From Bacillota bacterium (GTDB lineage: Bacteria; Bacillota; SHA-98; Ch115; JABLXJ01), in assembly GCA_013178125.1 (NCBI GenBank), contig JABLXJ010000010.1, positions 62,001 through 126,000 of the forward strand: a stretch of DNA of 64,000 bases, written 5' to 3'. The notes beneath the pieces were generated by a model. The model saw nothing but the letters and a program-made list of their open reading frames with translations. It was not told the origin of the DNA and searched no databases. This document shows positions 11,848 to 20,163 of the stretch, piece by piece (within the stretch, counting starts at the first letter, position 1; every line of letters starts with the position of its first letter). The position numbers and the translations under genes were made by a program.

Positions 11848-12086
11848 AGTAGTCAATCCCTTCGTGAAGATTTGTAGACCTGTCGCGTATAGCTCCTCCT
11901 ATAAATATATTTTAACGCGACGGCGGAAACTTTCCAGCATTTTCGCTCGAGGAAAACCGCGCTCAACAGCGCGGATTCGACAAAGAGTGCCAGGGGCTGT
12001 CGAGGCCGGGTGGGGCGGGAGCCCGGAGAGATAGGGCGAGGGGCTGGAGAGACTGGAAAGAGAGATTAAGGAGATCGAAGTCAACT

Positions 12087-13607
12087 ATGTCGATGTCAGC
12101 AAATGAGGCAAGGTCGAATGTGCTGAGGTCTGGAGCGCGATGGGGTTCAGATTTTACAAGCAGGTATAACGCTGTTGTTGAACGACTCAGGGGCAAGAGC
12201 GTTGTCGTAGTCGGTGTCGGCGTGAGCAACCTGCCGGTTATAAGATTTCTCGCGGGCGCGGGAGCAAAGGTCACGGCGTGCGATAGGAAAACCGGCGAAG
12301 AGCTTGGCGCGACCCTGGAGAAGCTTTCGGGGCTCCCTGTGGGATTCAGGCTCGGCCCGGATTATCTCGAGGGCCTCGACAAGTTCGACATGATGTTTTT
12401 AACGCCGGGGATTCCCCGCGACATTCCTCAGATTGCGGCCGCACGGGCGGCGGGGGTTACGGAGAGCAGCGAAATCCAGCTCTTTTTCGAGTTGTGCCCC
12501 GCACCGATCGTCGGCATTACCGGAAGCGATGGCAAGACCACCACAACGACCCTGGTTGGAAAGGCTCTAGAGGCTTCTGGCAAAAGAGTCTTCGTGGGGG
12601 GGAATATAGGCAACCCCCTGCTCGAACAGGTTGAGCATATGACCCCGGATGCCGTTGTTGTGCTTGAATTGAGCAGCTTTCAACTCCAGGCGATGGAGAT
12701 GAGCCCGCACATCGGGGTCATCCTGAATATATATCCAAATCACATGGATTACCACCGCTCCATGCAGGAATATATCGACGCCAAGGCTAACATCGTGAGT
12801 CACCAGCGACCTCAAGATTTCGCCGTGTTGAACCAGGATAACGAGGCAGTGCGAGGTATAGGTGAACGATGCCGTTCGCGGCGGATATTTTTTACGAGGC
12901 TGGCGGAGCCGGGGGAAGGAGTTTTTGTGAGGGGCGAAGAAATATGGATAAGGCTCGGCGCCAGGGAAGAGGTAGCGTGCCTTAAAAGCGATATACGCGT
13001 TCCCGGGGAACATAATGTGGAAAACGTGCTGGCGGTCACCGCAGTGGCCGGGCTCCTTGGCGTGGAATCCGGCGTGCTCCGGGACGTCCTGCGCGAGTTC
13101 AAGGGCGTTGAGCATCGCCTGGAGCTGGTGGGCGAGTTGGGGGGCGTGAGGTTTTATAACGATTCGATAGCTACGACCCCTAGCAGGGCGATAGCCGGCC
13201 TGCGGGCTTTTGAAGAACCTCTAATTCTAATCGCGGGTGGGTATGACAAGAAACTCCCGTTTGATGAGTTTGCAGAGGTTGTCCTGGACCGGGTGAAGGT
13301 CCTGGTGTTGGTCGGGGATACAGCCGGCCAGATAGAGGCAGCTGTGCAGAGGGCGGCGGGCTCCAGGGCTGGAGCCAGAGCCAGAGCCGGGGCCGGGGTT
13401 GAGGCTGCGGACAGGGGTTTCAGGGATATCTCGAGCCCTAAAATCGTTCGGTGCAGGGATTTTGATGAAGCTGTCCTTTGCGCTGTGAGATCGGCGGCCC
13501 CGGGTGATATTGTGCTTCTATCGCCCGCCTGCGCGAGCTTTGATATGTTCAAGGATTATAAGGAGCGGGGCCGGCGCTTCAAGGAGATCGTATCGTCGCT
13601 ATCCTGA
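12087..13607 (+). CDS. murD: UDP-N-acetylmuramoylalanine-D-glutamate ligase
   Basis: Adds D-glutamate to UDP-MurNAc-L-Ala in cytoplasmic peptidoglycan precursor synthesis. It has the Rossmann-like N-terminal domain (VVVGVGVSNLPVIRFL), the Mur ligase P-loop GITGSDGKTTTTTL near residue 146, the GGNIGNPLL motif, LELSSFQL, NIYPNHMDYH, and the C-terminal FYNDSIATTPSRAIAGL. At 506 residues it is longer than usual (~450). The excess is an N-terminal ~30-residue lead-in and a low-complexity Ala/Gly/Arg insert around residue 425. It lies outside any dcw cluster, next to folD. AAGGAG precedes the ATG by 13 bases, so an internal start nearer to the Rossmann domain is possible. Confidence 0.94.
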   Translation: MSMSANEARSNVLRSGARWGSDFTSRYNAVVERLRGKSVVVVGVGVSNLPVIRFLAGAGAKVTACDRKTGEELGATLEKLSGLPVGFRLGPDYLEGLDKFDMMFLTPGIPRDIPQIAAARAAGVTESSEIQLFFELCPAPIVGITGSDGKTTTTTLVGKALEASGKRVFVGGNIGNPLLEQVEHMTPDAVVVLELSSFQLQAMEMSPHIGVILNIYPNHMDYHRSMQEYIDAKANIVSHQRPQDFAVLNQDNEAVRGIGERCRSRRIFFTRLAEPGEGVFVRGEEIWIRLGAREEVACLKSDIRVPGEHNVENVLAVTAVAGLLGVESGVLRDVLREFKGVEHRLELVGELGGVRFYNDSIATTPSRAIAGLRAFEEPLILIAGGYDKKLPFDEFAEVVLDRVKVLVLVGDTAGQIEAAVQRAAGSRAGARARAGAGVEAADRGFRDISSPKIVRCRDFDEAVLCAVRSAAPGDIVLLSPACASFDMFKDYKERGRRFKEIVSSLS

Positions 13608-13648
13608 ATGCATCCTGAATTCTTCAAGCTGATATGCAAGTTCATGTG

Positions 13649-13668
13649 GCGGGTGACTCGCGTTTTTT
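13649..13668 (+). terminator. possible weak intrinsic terminator after murD
   Basis: A short stem GCGGG / CTCGC with a three-base loop (one G-T pair) is followed by TTTTTT. The stem is only five pairs, so termination may be partial. Confidence 0.4.
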
Positions 13669-13769
13669 GCTGTGGCGGTCGAGTCGCCGGCGACATGAGA
13701 CAGGGGAGCCTGATGCGAGGTATTGAGGATGCTGTCGCAGTATAGAATTTTGGGTGAGGAGGGCGCATA

Positions 13770-14621
13770 ATGTCCGCCAAAATCATCGACGGTAAGGCCG
13801 TCGCAAGGGAGATCCAGGAGAGGCTTGCAGAGGAGGTCGCGCAGCTCAAGAGCGAGAGAGGCATAACCCCGGGGCTTGCTGTTGTGCTCGTAGGGAATGA
13901 CCCTGCCTCGCGCGTCTATGTGAATAATAAGAAGAAGATGTGCGAGAAACTGGGCATCTACTCAGAGGAGCACTTGCTGGATGAAGCCACCAGCCAGGAT
14001 GCGTTACTGGGGCTGATCCGGGACTTGAACTCCAACCCCAGGATTCACGGGATTTTAGTGCAACTTCCCTTGCCGGAGCACCTGGACGAGAAGGCGGTGC
14101 TCGAGGCGATCACCCCAGAAAAGGATGTTGATGGCTTCCACCCTGTGAACGTGGGGCGCCTGATGGTCGGGGAGCCATGCTTTGTCCCGTGCACGCCTGC
14201 GGGGATAATAGAGCTGATCAAGCACACTGGCGTGCAGATCAAGGGCAAGCGCGCCGTGGTTATTGGGCGGAGCAACATCGTCGGGAAGCCTGTTGCGCTC
14301 TTGCTGCTCGCGGAGCACGCGACCGTCACGATATGTCATTCCCGGACGGTCGACCTGCCCGGAGCGGCGCGGGAGGCGGATATCCTTGTCGTGGCCGTTG
14401 GCAAGCCGAAGCTCGTCAACAAGGAATTCATCAAGCCGGGCGCGGTAGTGATCGACGTGGGAGTCAATCGCATAGAAACGGGCCTGGTCGGGGATGTGGA
14501 CTTTGATTCGGCCTCCGAGGTGGCTGGCTATATCACCCCGGTGCCAGGCGGCGTCGGCCCGATGACCATAATAATGCTTATGCGCAACACAATTGAGGCC
14601 GCAAGACGAAGGGGGAAATAG
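13770..14621 (+). CDS. folD: Methylenetetrahydrofolate dehydrogenase / cyclohydrolase
   Basis: Bifunctional enzyme of one-carbon metabolism that interconverts methylene-, methenyl- and formyl-tetrahydrofolate with NADP. Marks in order: [15 protein letters not shown] with the catalytic Lys of the YxxxK type (residues ~50-60), [14 protein letters not shown] near 118, [14 protein letters not shown] near 165 (dinucleotide loop), and the C-terminal [10 protein letters not shown]. At 283 residues it is standard. The ATG follows GTGAGGAGGGCGCATA. It sits five bases before rbsK, so the two are co-transcribed. Confidence 0.96.
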   Translation: MSAKIIDGKAVAREIQERLAEEVAQLKSERGITPGLAVVLVGNDPASRVYVNNKKKMCEKLGIYSEEHLLDEATSQDALLGLIRDLNSNPRIHGILVQLPLPEHLDEKAVLEAITPEKDVDGFHPVNVGRLMVGEPCFVPCTPAGIIELIKHTGVQIKGKRAVVIGRSNIVGKPVALLLLAEHATVTICHSRTVDLPGAAREADILVVAVGKPKLVNKEFIKPGAVVIDVGVNRIETGLVGDVDFDSASEVAGYITPVPGGVGPMTIIMLMRNTIEAARRRGK

Positions 14622-14626
14622 CAACC

Positions 14627-15571
14627 ATGCCAGGTGTGCCCGGGAAGCCGAGGATTACGGTGTTGGGTAGCATGAACATGGACCTCGTGGTTAAGGTGCA
14701 GGGCGCCCCCCGGCCGGGTGAGACGGTCAGGAGCGAGGATTTCAAGATGGTCCCCGGGGGGAAGGGGGCGAACCAGGCGGTCGGCGCTGCCCGGCTGGGG
14801 GCTGAGGTCCACATGGTGGGCCGCGTCGGCGATGATATCTTCGGCGAGACCCTCATCCAGAATCTGAAGGCCGCCGGCGTTGATGCCGGGCGCGTGCGAA
14901 AGGACCCCGAGGCTGGCTCGGGCCTGGCGTTGATTACTGTGGACGCCACAGGGCAGAATAGCATCGTGGTAGCCCTAGGCGCAAACAACCGGGTTTCACC
15001 GGAGGACGTAGACTCGGCGCGTGACCTGATCGAGACATCGGATGCCTTGATCATGCAGCTTGAAATACCCATTGAGATAGTGATCTATGCGACACAGATT
15101 GCGGCCGGGAAGGGTGTGCCCGTGATCTTGAACCCTGCGCCGGCCCGACCCGTCCCGGATGAGCTCATCAAAGGAGCCGCTTTTCTCATTCCAAACGAGA
15201 GTGAAGCATCCCTCCTGAGCGGTCTTGCTGTGGAGGGACGCGATGAGGCGGCGGAAGCAGCCATGCGCCTCCTGCAGCGGGGGGCGAGGAATGTGATCAT
15301 CACCCTCGGCGAAAAGGGCGCGCTGGTCGCAAATCCCGGGGTTTCTGAGTTCATCGCGGCATACGAGGTTGATGCCGTAGATACCACAGCCGCCGGCGAT
15401 ACCTTCATCGGTGCGTTTGCAGTCGCCTACCTGAAAGGGTCGCCGGTGATGGACGCGGCGCGCTACGCTTCGGCGGCCGCTAGCATCTCCGTTACGAGGC
15501 TTGGGGCACAGGCTTCGATGCCGACGGCCGGTGAGGTTGAAGCGTTCCTTGCGCGTGTTCGCCAGGCCTGA
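14627..15571 (+). CDS. rbsK: Ribokinase (PfkB family)
   Basis: Phosphorylates ribose to ribose 5-phosphate. PfkB signature 1 is GGKGANQAVGAARLG near residues 45-59. Signature 2, DTTAAGDTFIGAF, lies near 250 with the catalytic Asp. The N-terminal GSMNMDLVV is typical of ribokinase proper. 314 residues fits. No ribose transporter or regulator is adjacent. The gene is followed by 146 bases and then the end of a minus-strand gene, so the two transcripts converge here. Confidence 0.9.
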   Translation: MPGVPGKPRITVLGSMNMDLVVKVQGAPRPGETVRSEDFKMVPGGKGANQAVGAARLGAEVHMVGRVGDDIFGETLIQNLKAAGVDAGRVRKDPEAGSGLALITVDATGQNSIVVALGANNRVSPEDVDSARDLIETSDALIMQLEIPIEIVIYATQIAAGKGVPVILNPAPARPVPDELIKGAAFLIPNESEASLLSGLAVEGRDEAAEAAMRLLQRGARNVIITLGEKGALVANPGVSEFIAAYEVDAVDTTAAGDTFIGAFAVAYLKGSPVMDAARYASAAASISVTRLGAQASMPTAGEVEAFLARVRQA

Positions 15572-15693
15572 TTTATGAGCCCAGGCCTAGTTTATGGGCC
15601 AGGCTAGATTCATCTGGTCGTCTGGCGAACTCCGGGCATATTCCTGCCCTGAAAATAGCCACCACATAAAGATCATTTTCATCGTTCTGTTGG

Positions 15694-15710
15694 TGTCGCC
15701 CTGGGCGACA
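15694..15710. other. near-perfect palindrome in convergent intergenic region
   Basis: TGTCGCCC-T-GGGCGACA is an eight-pair inverted repeat with a single-base centre, placed between the ends of rbsK and the minus-strand DRTGG gene. There is no T-run, so it is more likely a transcript-end hairpin or protein site than a classic terminator. Confidence 0.5.
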
Positions 15711-15717
15711 TGAGGGT

Positions 15718-16800
15718 TTAGCCACGGATAGCATCCACTATAGGATCGCAATCGCAGTGCTCCCTGATCGTCTCCCGGGCCACCCTTATGCCCTGCTCGT
15801 CATGGGGCTTGATCTTGCGTGTGATGGCGCGGAGCTTCTGGACCGCGGTATAGGTGTCGTCCTGGACCAGGAGGACTGGTATGCCCTTCTCTTCGGCCTT
15901 GTTGAGGACCCCTATGTCGGGGAAGAGCCCTCCCGTCAGGATCAACACCGAGGTGCTGGTCTCGAGCGCAGCCAGGGCCACATCGGAGCGGTCGCCGCCT
16001 GTGACCACCGCCTTGTTGGTCGACCTGCGGAAGTAGCGGAGGGCGCTCTCGAAGGTCATCGCCCCTATGAGCACATCCTCGACGAGGTTTTGTAGGTTCG
16101 CTTTGCCGGCGAGCACCTCAGCGGTGAGCACATCGCATATCTCCTCTACGGTCGGTGAGGTGATCTCGGTGTGGGAAGGTATCACGCCAAGCACGGGGAA
16201 ACCCTGTTTTTCGAGGATCGGCTTGTATACTCCTTTGCTTTTGTCCAGTATCGTTCGAGGGACGTTGTTTAATACGTTCCCGACCACCGGGAGGTTCAGG
16301 GCCCGCGCATATGAATTATAGAGGAGCGCCGTGTCCAGGTCCAGGTCATTGGCGATGCGGCTCACCATGAGGACCATGGAGCCCAGCTCGCGCGCGAGGG
16401 TGAATGCGTCAAGGCCCACGCTCGCCATAGCCTGGGGGGACGTTGTGCCCTCTATCAGCACCAAATCGGCGTTCGCCGCCACCTTGTCAAAGGCGCGCTT
16501 CACCTCCACCCCCGCCAGGGAGTACTGTCCAATGGACTGTTTGTCGCAATAGGTTGTAAGGCTTGTGAGGTATGAGGGGCCTGTTGTGAAAAGCACGATA
16601 TCTTCCAGTGGGTTTTCCATTCCAAGGAGGTCCTTCATCAGGACGGCATCCATATCCTGGTTCTTGCGCAACCCAGCAACGTTGCCCACCGGCTTGAAGA
16701 ATGAGACACGTAAACCCTCTTCTCGAAACCTCTCCGCCAGCCCCACGCATAAAGCTGTCTTGCCGCTCCCGGCCATTCCAATTACATAGAGGCTTTTCAC
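15718..16800 (-). CDS. BioD-like P-loop protein with DRTGG domain (phosphotransacetylase N-domain type)
   Basis: A 360-residue cytoplasmic protein. The N-terminal P-loop is GMAGSGKTALC at residues ~8-18 in a dethiobiotin-synthetase-like NTPase domain (about 1-210). A DRTGG domain follows (GAMTFESALRYFRRS, VTGGDRSDVALAAL). This is the layout of the regulatory N-terminal part of long phosphotransacetylases, but without the catalytic PTA domain. GTG 16800 is preferred because AAAGGAGGAG lies nine bases upstream and the domain then starts at residue 2; a TTG at 16830 would add ten residues and overlap the upstream gene. It follows the acyl-CoA synthetase gene by 26 bases, suggesting it modulates that enzyme (inference). 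Confidence 0.85.
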   Translation of the reverse strand: MKSLYVIGMAGSGKTALCVGLAERFREEGLRVSFFKPVGNVAGLRKNQDMDAVLMKDLLGMENPLEDIVLFTTGPSYLTSLTTYCDKQSIGQYSLAGVEVKRAFDKVAANADLVLIEGTTSPQAMASVGLDAFTLARELGSMVLMVSRIANDLDLDTALLYNSYARALNLPVVGNVLNNVPRTILDKSKGVYKPILEKQGFPVLGVIPSHTEITSPTVEEICDVLTAEVLAGKANLQNLVEDVLIGAMTFESALRYFRRSTNKAVVTGGDRSDVALAALETSTSVLILTGGLFPDIGVLNKAEEKGIPVLLVQDDTYTAVQKLRAITRKIKPHDEQGIRVARETIREHCDCDPIVDAIRG

Positions 16801-16826
16801 GGGATTCTTCTCCTCCTTTCTCTCCG

Positions 16827-18929
16827 TCAAGATATAGTGATCTTCATATCGATGGCGGTAACCCCCTTGCCGGCCTCGTATGCGAACAAGGGGTTGATAT
16901 CCATCTCGAGTATCTCGGGAAAATCCCTCGCAAGCCTGGCCACACGGATCAATGTGTCCTGGATGGCTGGGATATCCGCAGGCGCCTCTCCACGGAAGCC
17001 GCGCAGCAGTGTATATGCTTTTGTTTCCCGCACCATGGCCTCGACATCCTGTTTCCGCAACCCATATGCCAGCCTGAAGGATACGTCTTTCAAGAGATTG
17101 ACGTAGATGCCACCGAGGCCGAACATGAGCATGGGCCCGAATTGAAGGTCCCGGACCATCCCTATTATGAGCTCCCTTCCAGGCGGCATCATGTGTTGTA
17201 CTTCAACGCCATAGATGCTAGCATCCTGCATGTGGGCTTCCACGTTTTCTATTATCTCGACGAAGCACTCTCTGACCTTTTCCGGGGTGTCCAGCTTGAG
17301 TTTGACACCCCCCACGTCAGTCTTGTGAAGTATTCTCGGCGAGGCTATCTTCAGCGCAACGGGGAATCCGAGTTCCTCCGCGACCCTGGCGGCCTCGTCG
17401 GGGGTCTTCGCGAGGCCGGAAGGGGCGGCCTTTATCCCGTAGGCCTGCGCTACCCGTGCTGTCTCTGTCCCGAGAAGGGTATTTCGTTTATCGGCCCTGA
17501 CTGACTCCAGTATTGCGCGCACTCTATCCTGGTCTACGGGGAATTCGAAGGGTACCTCCTCCAGAGGCTCGGCAAGCATAGTGGCGTACCGGGTCAGTCC
17601 AGCTATGGCGGAGACTGCGCGCTCGGGGAAGACGAAGCATGGCATCCCGGCGCGGGTGAGCTTCTCAACGCCCTCTGATGTCCGCTTCCCACCAACCATA
17701 GAGACCAGGAGGGGTTTCTCAGGGCGGCTGGCCCTTACCTTCAGGACCACATCGGCAACCCCCGGAGGATTTGTCTGGGCCTGCGGGGTTACTATCACAA
17801 GGCTGGTATCAACGTTGGGATCAGGGAGGACGATATCGAGGGCCAATTCATAGCGCTCCGGCCTCGCGTCCCCTATCACATCAACGGGGTTGTATATATT
17901 TGACTCGGCCGGGAGCTTCCCCCGGAGCTCCTTCACAGTCGCAGGATCGAACCTCGCCATCTCGAGCCCCATTCTCTCGACGGCGTCCGTGGCCACGATA
18001 CCGGGCCCGCCGGCGTTGGTGATGAGAGCGACGCGCCTGCCCTTTGGGAGAGGTTGGGTTGTGAATGCCAGGGCCAGGTCGAAAAGCTCCTGCGCCGTTT
18101 CGACCCTCAGGACTCCTGTCTGCAAGAATGCGGCATCGTAAGCGCGGTCGTTCCCGGCAAGCGCCCCGGTATGCGACGACGCGGCGCGGACGCCCGCCTC
18201 GCTCGTTCCTGACTTGAGTATGAGGACGGGCTTCTTACGTGTGGCCTTGCCCACGACCTCGAGAAATCTCTTGCCCTGCGTGATGCTTTCGAGATAACAC
18301 AGAATGACCTTGGTATTGGGGTCGTCAGCAGCGTTTTCTATAAAATCTATCTCGTCGAGGTGGGCCTTGTTACCCAAGCTCACAAACTTGCTGAAGCCCA
18401 CGTTGTTGTTGAGGCTCCAGTCGAGGATCGCTGTCCCGAATGCCCCGCTTTGAGATATGAACGCGATCTCGCCCTTCATGGGCATATCAGGCGCGAAAGA
18501 GGCATTGAGTGGGACATGAGTGTCCACCATCCCCAGGCAGTTCGGGCCCATCATGTTCATATCGTAACGGCGGCAGAGCTCGACCATCCTATTCTCGAGG
18601 GCGGCGCCTTCCTTCCCGACTTCCTTGAAGCCCGCAGAGATCACAATGATGTTCCTGGTCCTGGCCTTGCCGCATTCCTCAACGACCTGCGGGACCAGCG
18701 CCGCGGGCACACAGATGATTGCCAGGTCCGTCCCGGGGATCTCGCCGATGTTTTTCTTGCATGGGAGGCCCAGTATCTCAGGTTCGCCCGGGTTGACGGG
18801 GTAGATTTCGCCTGGGTAACCGGATTCAATGATATTCTTTAAGATGGAATTGCCAACCTTTCCGGGTGTCTTCGATGCGCCGATGACAGCGACCCGTCTC
18901 GGGTTGAAGAAGTGCGTGAGGTCTCGCAT
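16827..18929 (-). CDS. ADP-forming acetyl/acyl-CoA synthetase, fused alpha-beta form
   Basis: Converts acyl-CoA, ADP and phosphate to acid, CoA and ATP (substrate-level phosphorylation in fermenters). Domains in order: CoA-binding Rossmann (VAVIGASKTPGKVGNSIL, residue ~10), a succinyl-CoA-ligase-like domain with the phosphohistidine region SSHTGALAGND near 255, and a C-terminal ATP-grasp domain (PVALKIASPRILHKTDVGGV near 530). 700 residues matches the one-chain type. ATG 18929 is chosen since GAAGGTGA lies eight bases upstream; GTG 18941 overlaps that site. It is transcribed with the DRTGG gene. Confidence 0.92.
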   Translation of the reverse strand: MRDLTHFFNPRRVAVIGASKTPGKVGNSILKNIIESGYPGEIYPVNPGEPEILGLPCKKNIGEIPGTDLAIICVPAALVPQVVEECGKARTRNIIVISAGFKEVGKEGAALENRMVELCRRYDMNMMGPNCLGMVDTHVPLNASFAPDMPMKGEIAFISQSGAFGTAILDWSLNNNVGFSKFVSLGNKAHLDEIDFIENAADDPNTKVILCYLESITQGKRFLEVVGKATRKKPVLILKSGTSEAGVRAASSHTGALAGNDRAYDAAFLQTGVLRVETAQELFDLALAFTTQPLPKGRRVALITNAGGPGIVATDAVERMGLEMARFDPATVKELRGKLPAESNIYNPVDVIGDARPERYELALDIVLPDPNVDTSLVIVTPQAQTNPPGVADVVLKVRASRPEKPLLVSMVGGKRTSEGVEKLTRAGMPCFVFPERAVSAIAGLTRYATMLAEPLEEVPFEFPVDQDRVRAILESVRADKRNTLLGTETARVAQAYGIKAAPSGLAKTPDEAARVAEELGFPVALKIASPRILHKTDVGGVKLKLDTPEKVRECFVEIIENVEAHMQDASIYGVEVQHMMPPGRELIIGMVRDLQFGPMLMFGLGGIYVNLLKDVSFRLAYGLRKQDVEAMVRETKAYTLLRGFRGEAPADIPAIQDTLIRVARLARDFPEILEMDINPLFAYEAGKGVTAIDMKITIS

Positions 18930-18994
18930 ATTCCCAGTCACCTTCTTAATAACCTATAAATAAAATGCATAACGCAAAGGGAAGAGTTTGCTTG

Positions 18995-19133
18995 TCAAGC
19001 CGGGGGTTTGAAGTTGCGTTTGATAAATTCTACAATGAAGAATGCAAATTTCCGGAAGTCATCCAGGTTGTTTTGCAGTATATTGTAGACTCATCTCATA
19101 CCTCCCTGGACATTCTTGACTCTCTAATGTCCT
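18995..19133 (-). pseudogene. Decayed HepT (HEPN) toxin remnant
   Basis: Directly downstream of the MntA-type gene, the minus strand keeps the tail of a HEPN/DUF86 protein: VYNILQNNLDDFRKFAFFIV, then EFIKRNFKPPA and a stop at 18997. An in-frame TGA stands just before VYN. Further upstream, short matching pieces (RYE) are in a different frame, and no intact R-x4-6-H RNase motif remains. This is read as a partner toxin that has been deleted and frameshifted. Recognition is by pattern only. Confidence 0.6.
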
Positions 19134-19607
19134 TCAGCCATCTACCCTCTTATAGTCTATAGCCTTTCCGAAGGTGCCCATCTTGATATGTCTCTCCATG
19201 TATCTAAAGCTCAATCTGCGGAGGTGGGCAGTATCCCAGAACCGTCGCCCGGTCTCTATAGTAAAGTTGATTCTCGCGCCCTCGTTGCGGCAAAGAATCA
19301 GTTTCCCATCTCTCAGGACGCGATGACGCAACAAAACCGGTGCCCTATTGAGCACCACAATATCGATATCATTACGATGGAGGAGAGCCGACAGAGCGCC
19401 CCATAGCTCAAGGCGATAGCGTGTATAATGGGCGGGTTCTACTGTATCATTTAGAAACACCGCAATATCTATGTCGCTCAAGGGGCCTGCCTGAGCACGC
19501 GCCTGGGAGCCGAAAAGGTAAGCAAAAATTACCTCGGCGCGATCGGCGAAGAAAGCCTCAAGTTTAGCGATGAGTTGTTGGGGTTGAGGCTGGATCCGCT
19601 TTGACAT
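19134..19607 (-). CDS. MntA-type nucleotidyltransferase (antitoxin of MntA-HepT systems)
   Basis: A 157-residue minimal nucleotidyltransferase. The signature G-S-10x-D-x-D is exact (GSQARAQAGPLSDIDIAVFL, residues ~33-52), with a third acidic position in DIDIVVLNRAP. In known MntA-HepT pairs this enzyme AMPylates the HEPN toxin HepT to silence it. The C-terminal part (RRLSFRYMERHIKMG) is typical of the family. Here the toxin side is only a remnant, so the antitoxin looks orphaned or retargeted. The start has GAGGGAG about 12 bases upstream. The gene stands between a metabolic operon and the flagellar block. Confidence 0.87.
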   Translation of the reverse strand: MSKRIQPQPQQLIAKLEAFFADRAEVIFAYLFGSQARAQAGPLSDIDIAVFLNDTVEPAHYTRYRLELWGALSALLHRNDIDIVVLNRAPVLLRHRVLRDGKLILCRNEGARINFTIETGRRFWDTAHLRRLSFRYMERHIKMGTFGKAIDYKRVDG

Positions 19608-19993
19608 GTTTATGGGGGCTCCCTCTATGAGTATTGGATCTTGAAGTATTGGATCCCGGGTAGAATATCGCTACACGTCATCGCTGCATGCTTATCGAAC
19701 GGGGGTAGTTGTCTAATTACATTATACCCAAAAGATGGTTTCAAGACAACATGATTTTGACGAGAGCCCTTAACAGGAACTACAAGGTTGACATCCTCCC
19801 CGAAATAAATTCCGCGGCTTTGCCCCGGGTTTTATGTAACGTAATGTGGGAAAAATTTTCGCGTACGCTCGAGTCGACTTCGCTGTTCTTCCGAATTATA
19901 AGGCCCTTATCCCGCAGGCTATGACATGTCCATGCCATGTGTATCATGCATATAAGGTCGCCTCTTTCACGTCTCCCTCATTTTCCTACCGGA

Positions 19994-20009
19994 TGGTACA
20001 ATATTTGCT
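19994..20009 (+). promoter_or_regulatory. sigma-54 (RpoN) promoter for the flagellar operon
   Basis: TGGTAC-AATAT-TTGCT matches the -24/-12 consensus TGGCAC-N5-TTGCW with one change, and the invariant GG and GC are exactly ten bases apart. Transcription would start near 20020, about 145 bases before flgF. A sigma-54 activator gene lies at the other end of the flagellar block, which supports the reading. Confidence 0.75.
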
Positions 20010-20047
20010 TTTAGATTTGGATCGGGATCGGATTGGACTGGATTAAA

Positions 20048-20088
20048 CCAAGATGAAAAGGTCAATTGAGCCAAGATGACCAGGTCAA
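20048..20088 (+). repeat. 18-bp direct repeat pair downstream of the sigma-54 promoter
   Basis: CCAAGATGAAAAGGTCAA (20048-20065) and CCAAGATGACCAGGTCAA (20071-20088) differ at two positions and are 23 bases apart. They lie 40-70 bases after the predicted start of transcription, where some flagellar sigma-54 activators bind. They are a candidate enhancer for the activator encoded at 34655. Confidence 0.55.
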
Positions 20089-20163
20089 GCCGCGCCAGGC
20101 TTGTTTTGAATAACCGGTCGGCCGGGCAAGACCTGAGAAGTGAGGGGGAATGGAGGTGGTTTG

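Larger units (their letters stand above)
19608..20163. other. 556-base gene-free region ahead of the flagellar operon
   Basis: No credible gene is seen. It holds a ten-base direct repeat GTATTGGATC (19631 and 19646), the sigma-54-type promoter at 19994-20009 and the paired 18-bp repeats at 20048-20088 (listed separately). The part nearest the mntA-like gene is AT-rich. Confidence 0.6.

Noticed and set aside
19709-19924. 71-codon plus-strand frame upstream of the flagellar operon
   Set aside because: Starts at TTG without a ribosome site and shows no domain; the region reads as intergenic.
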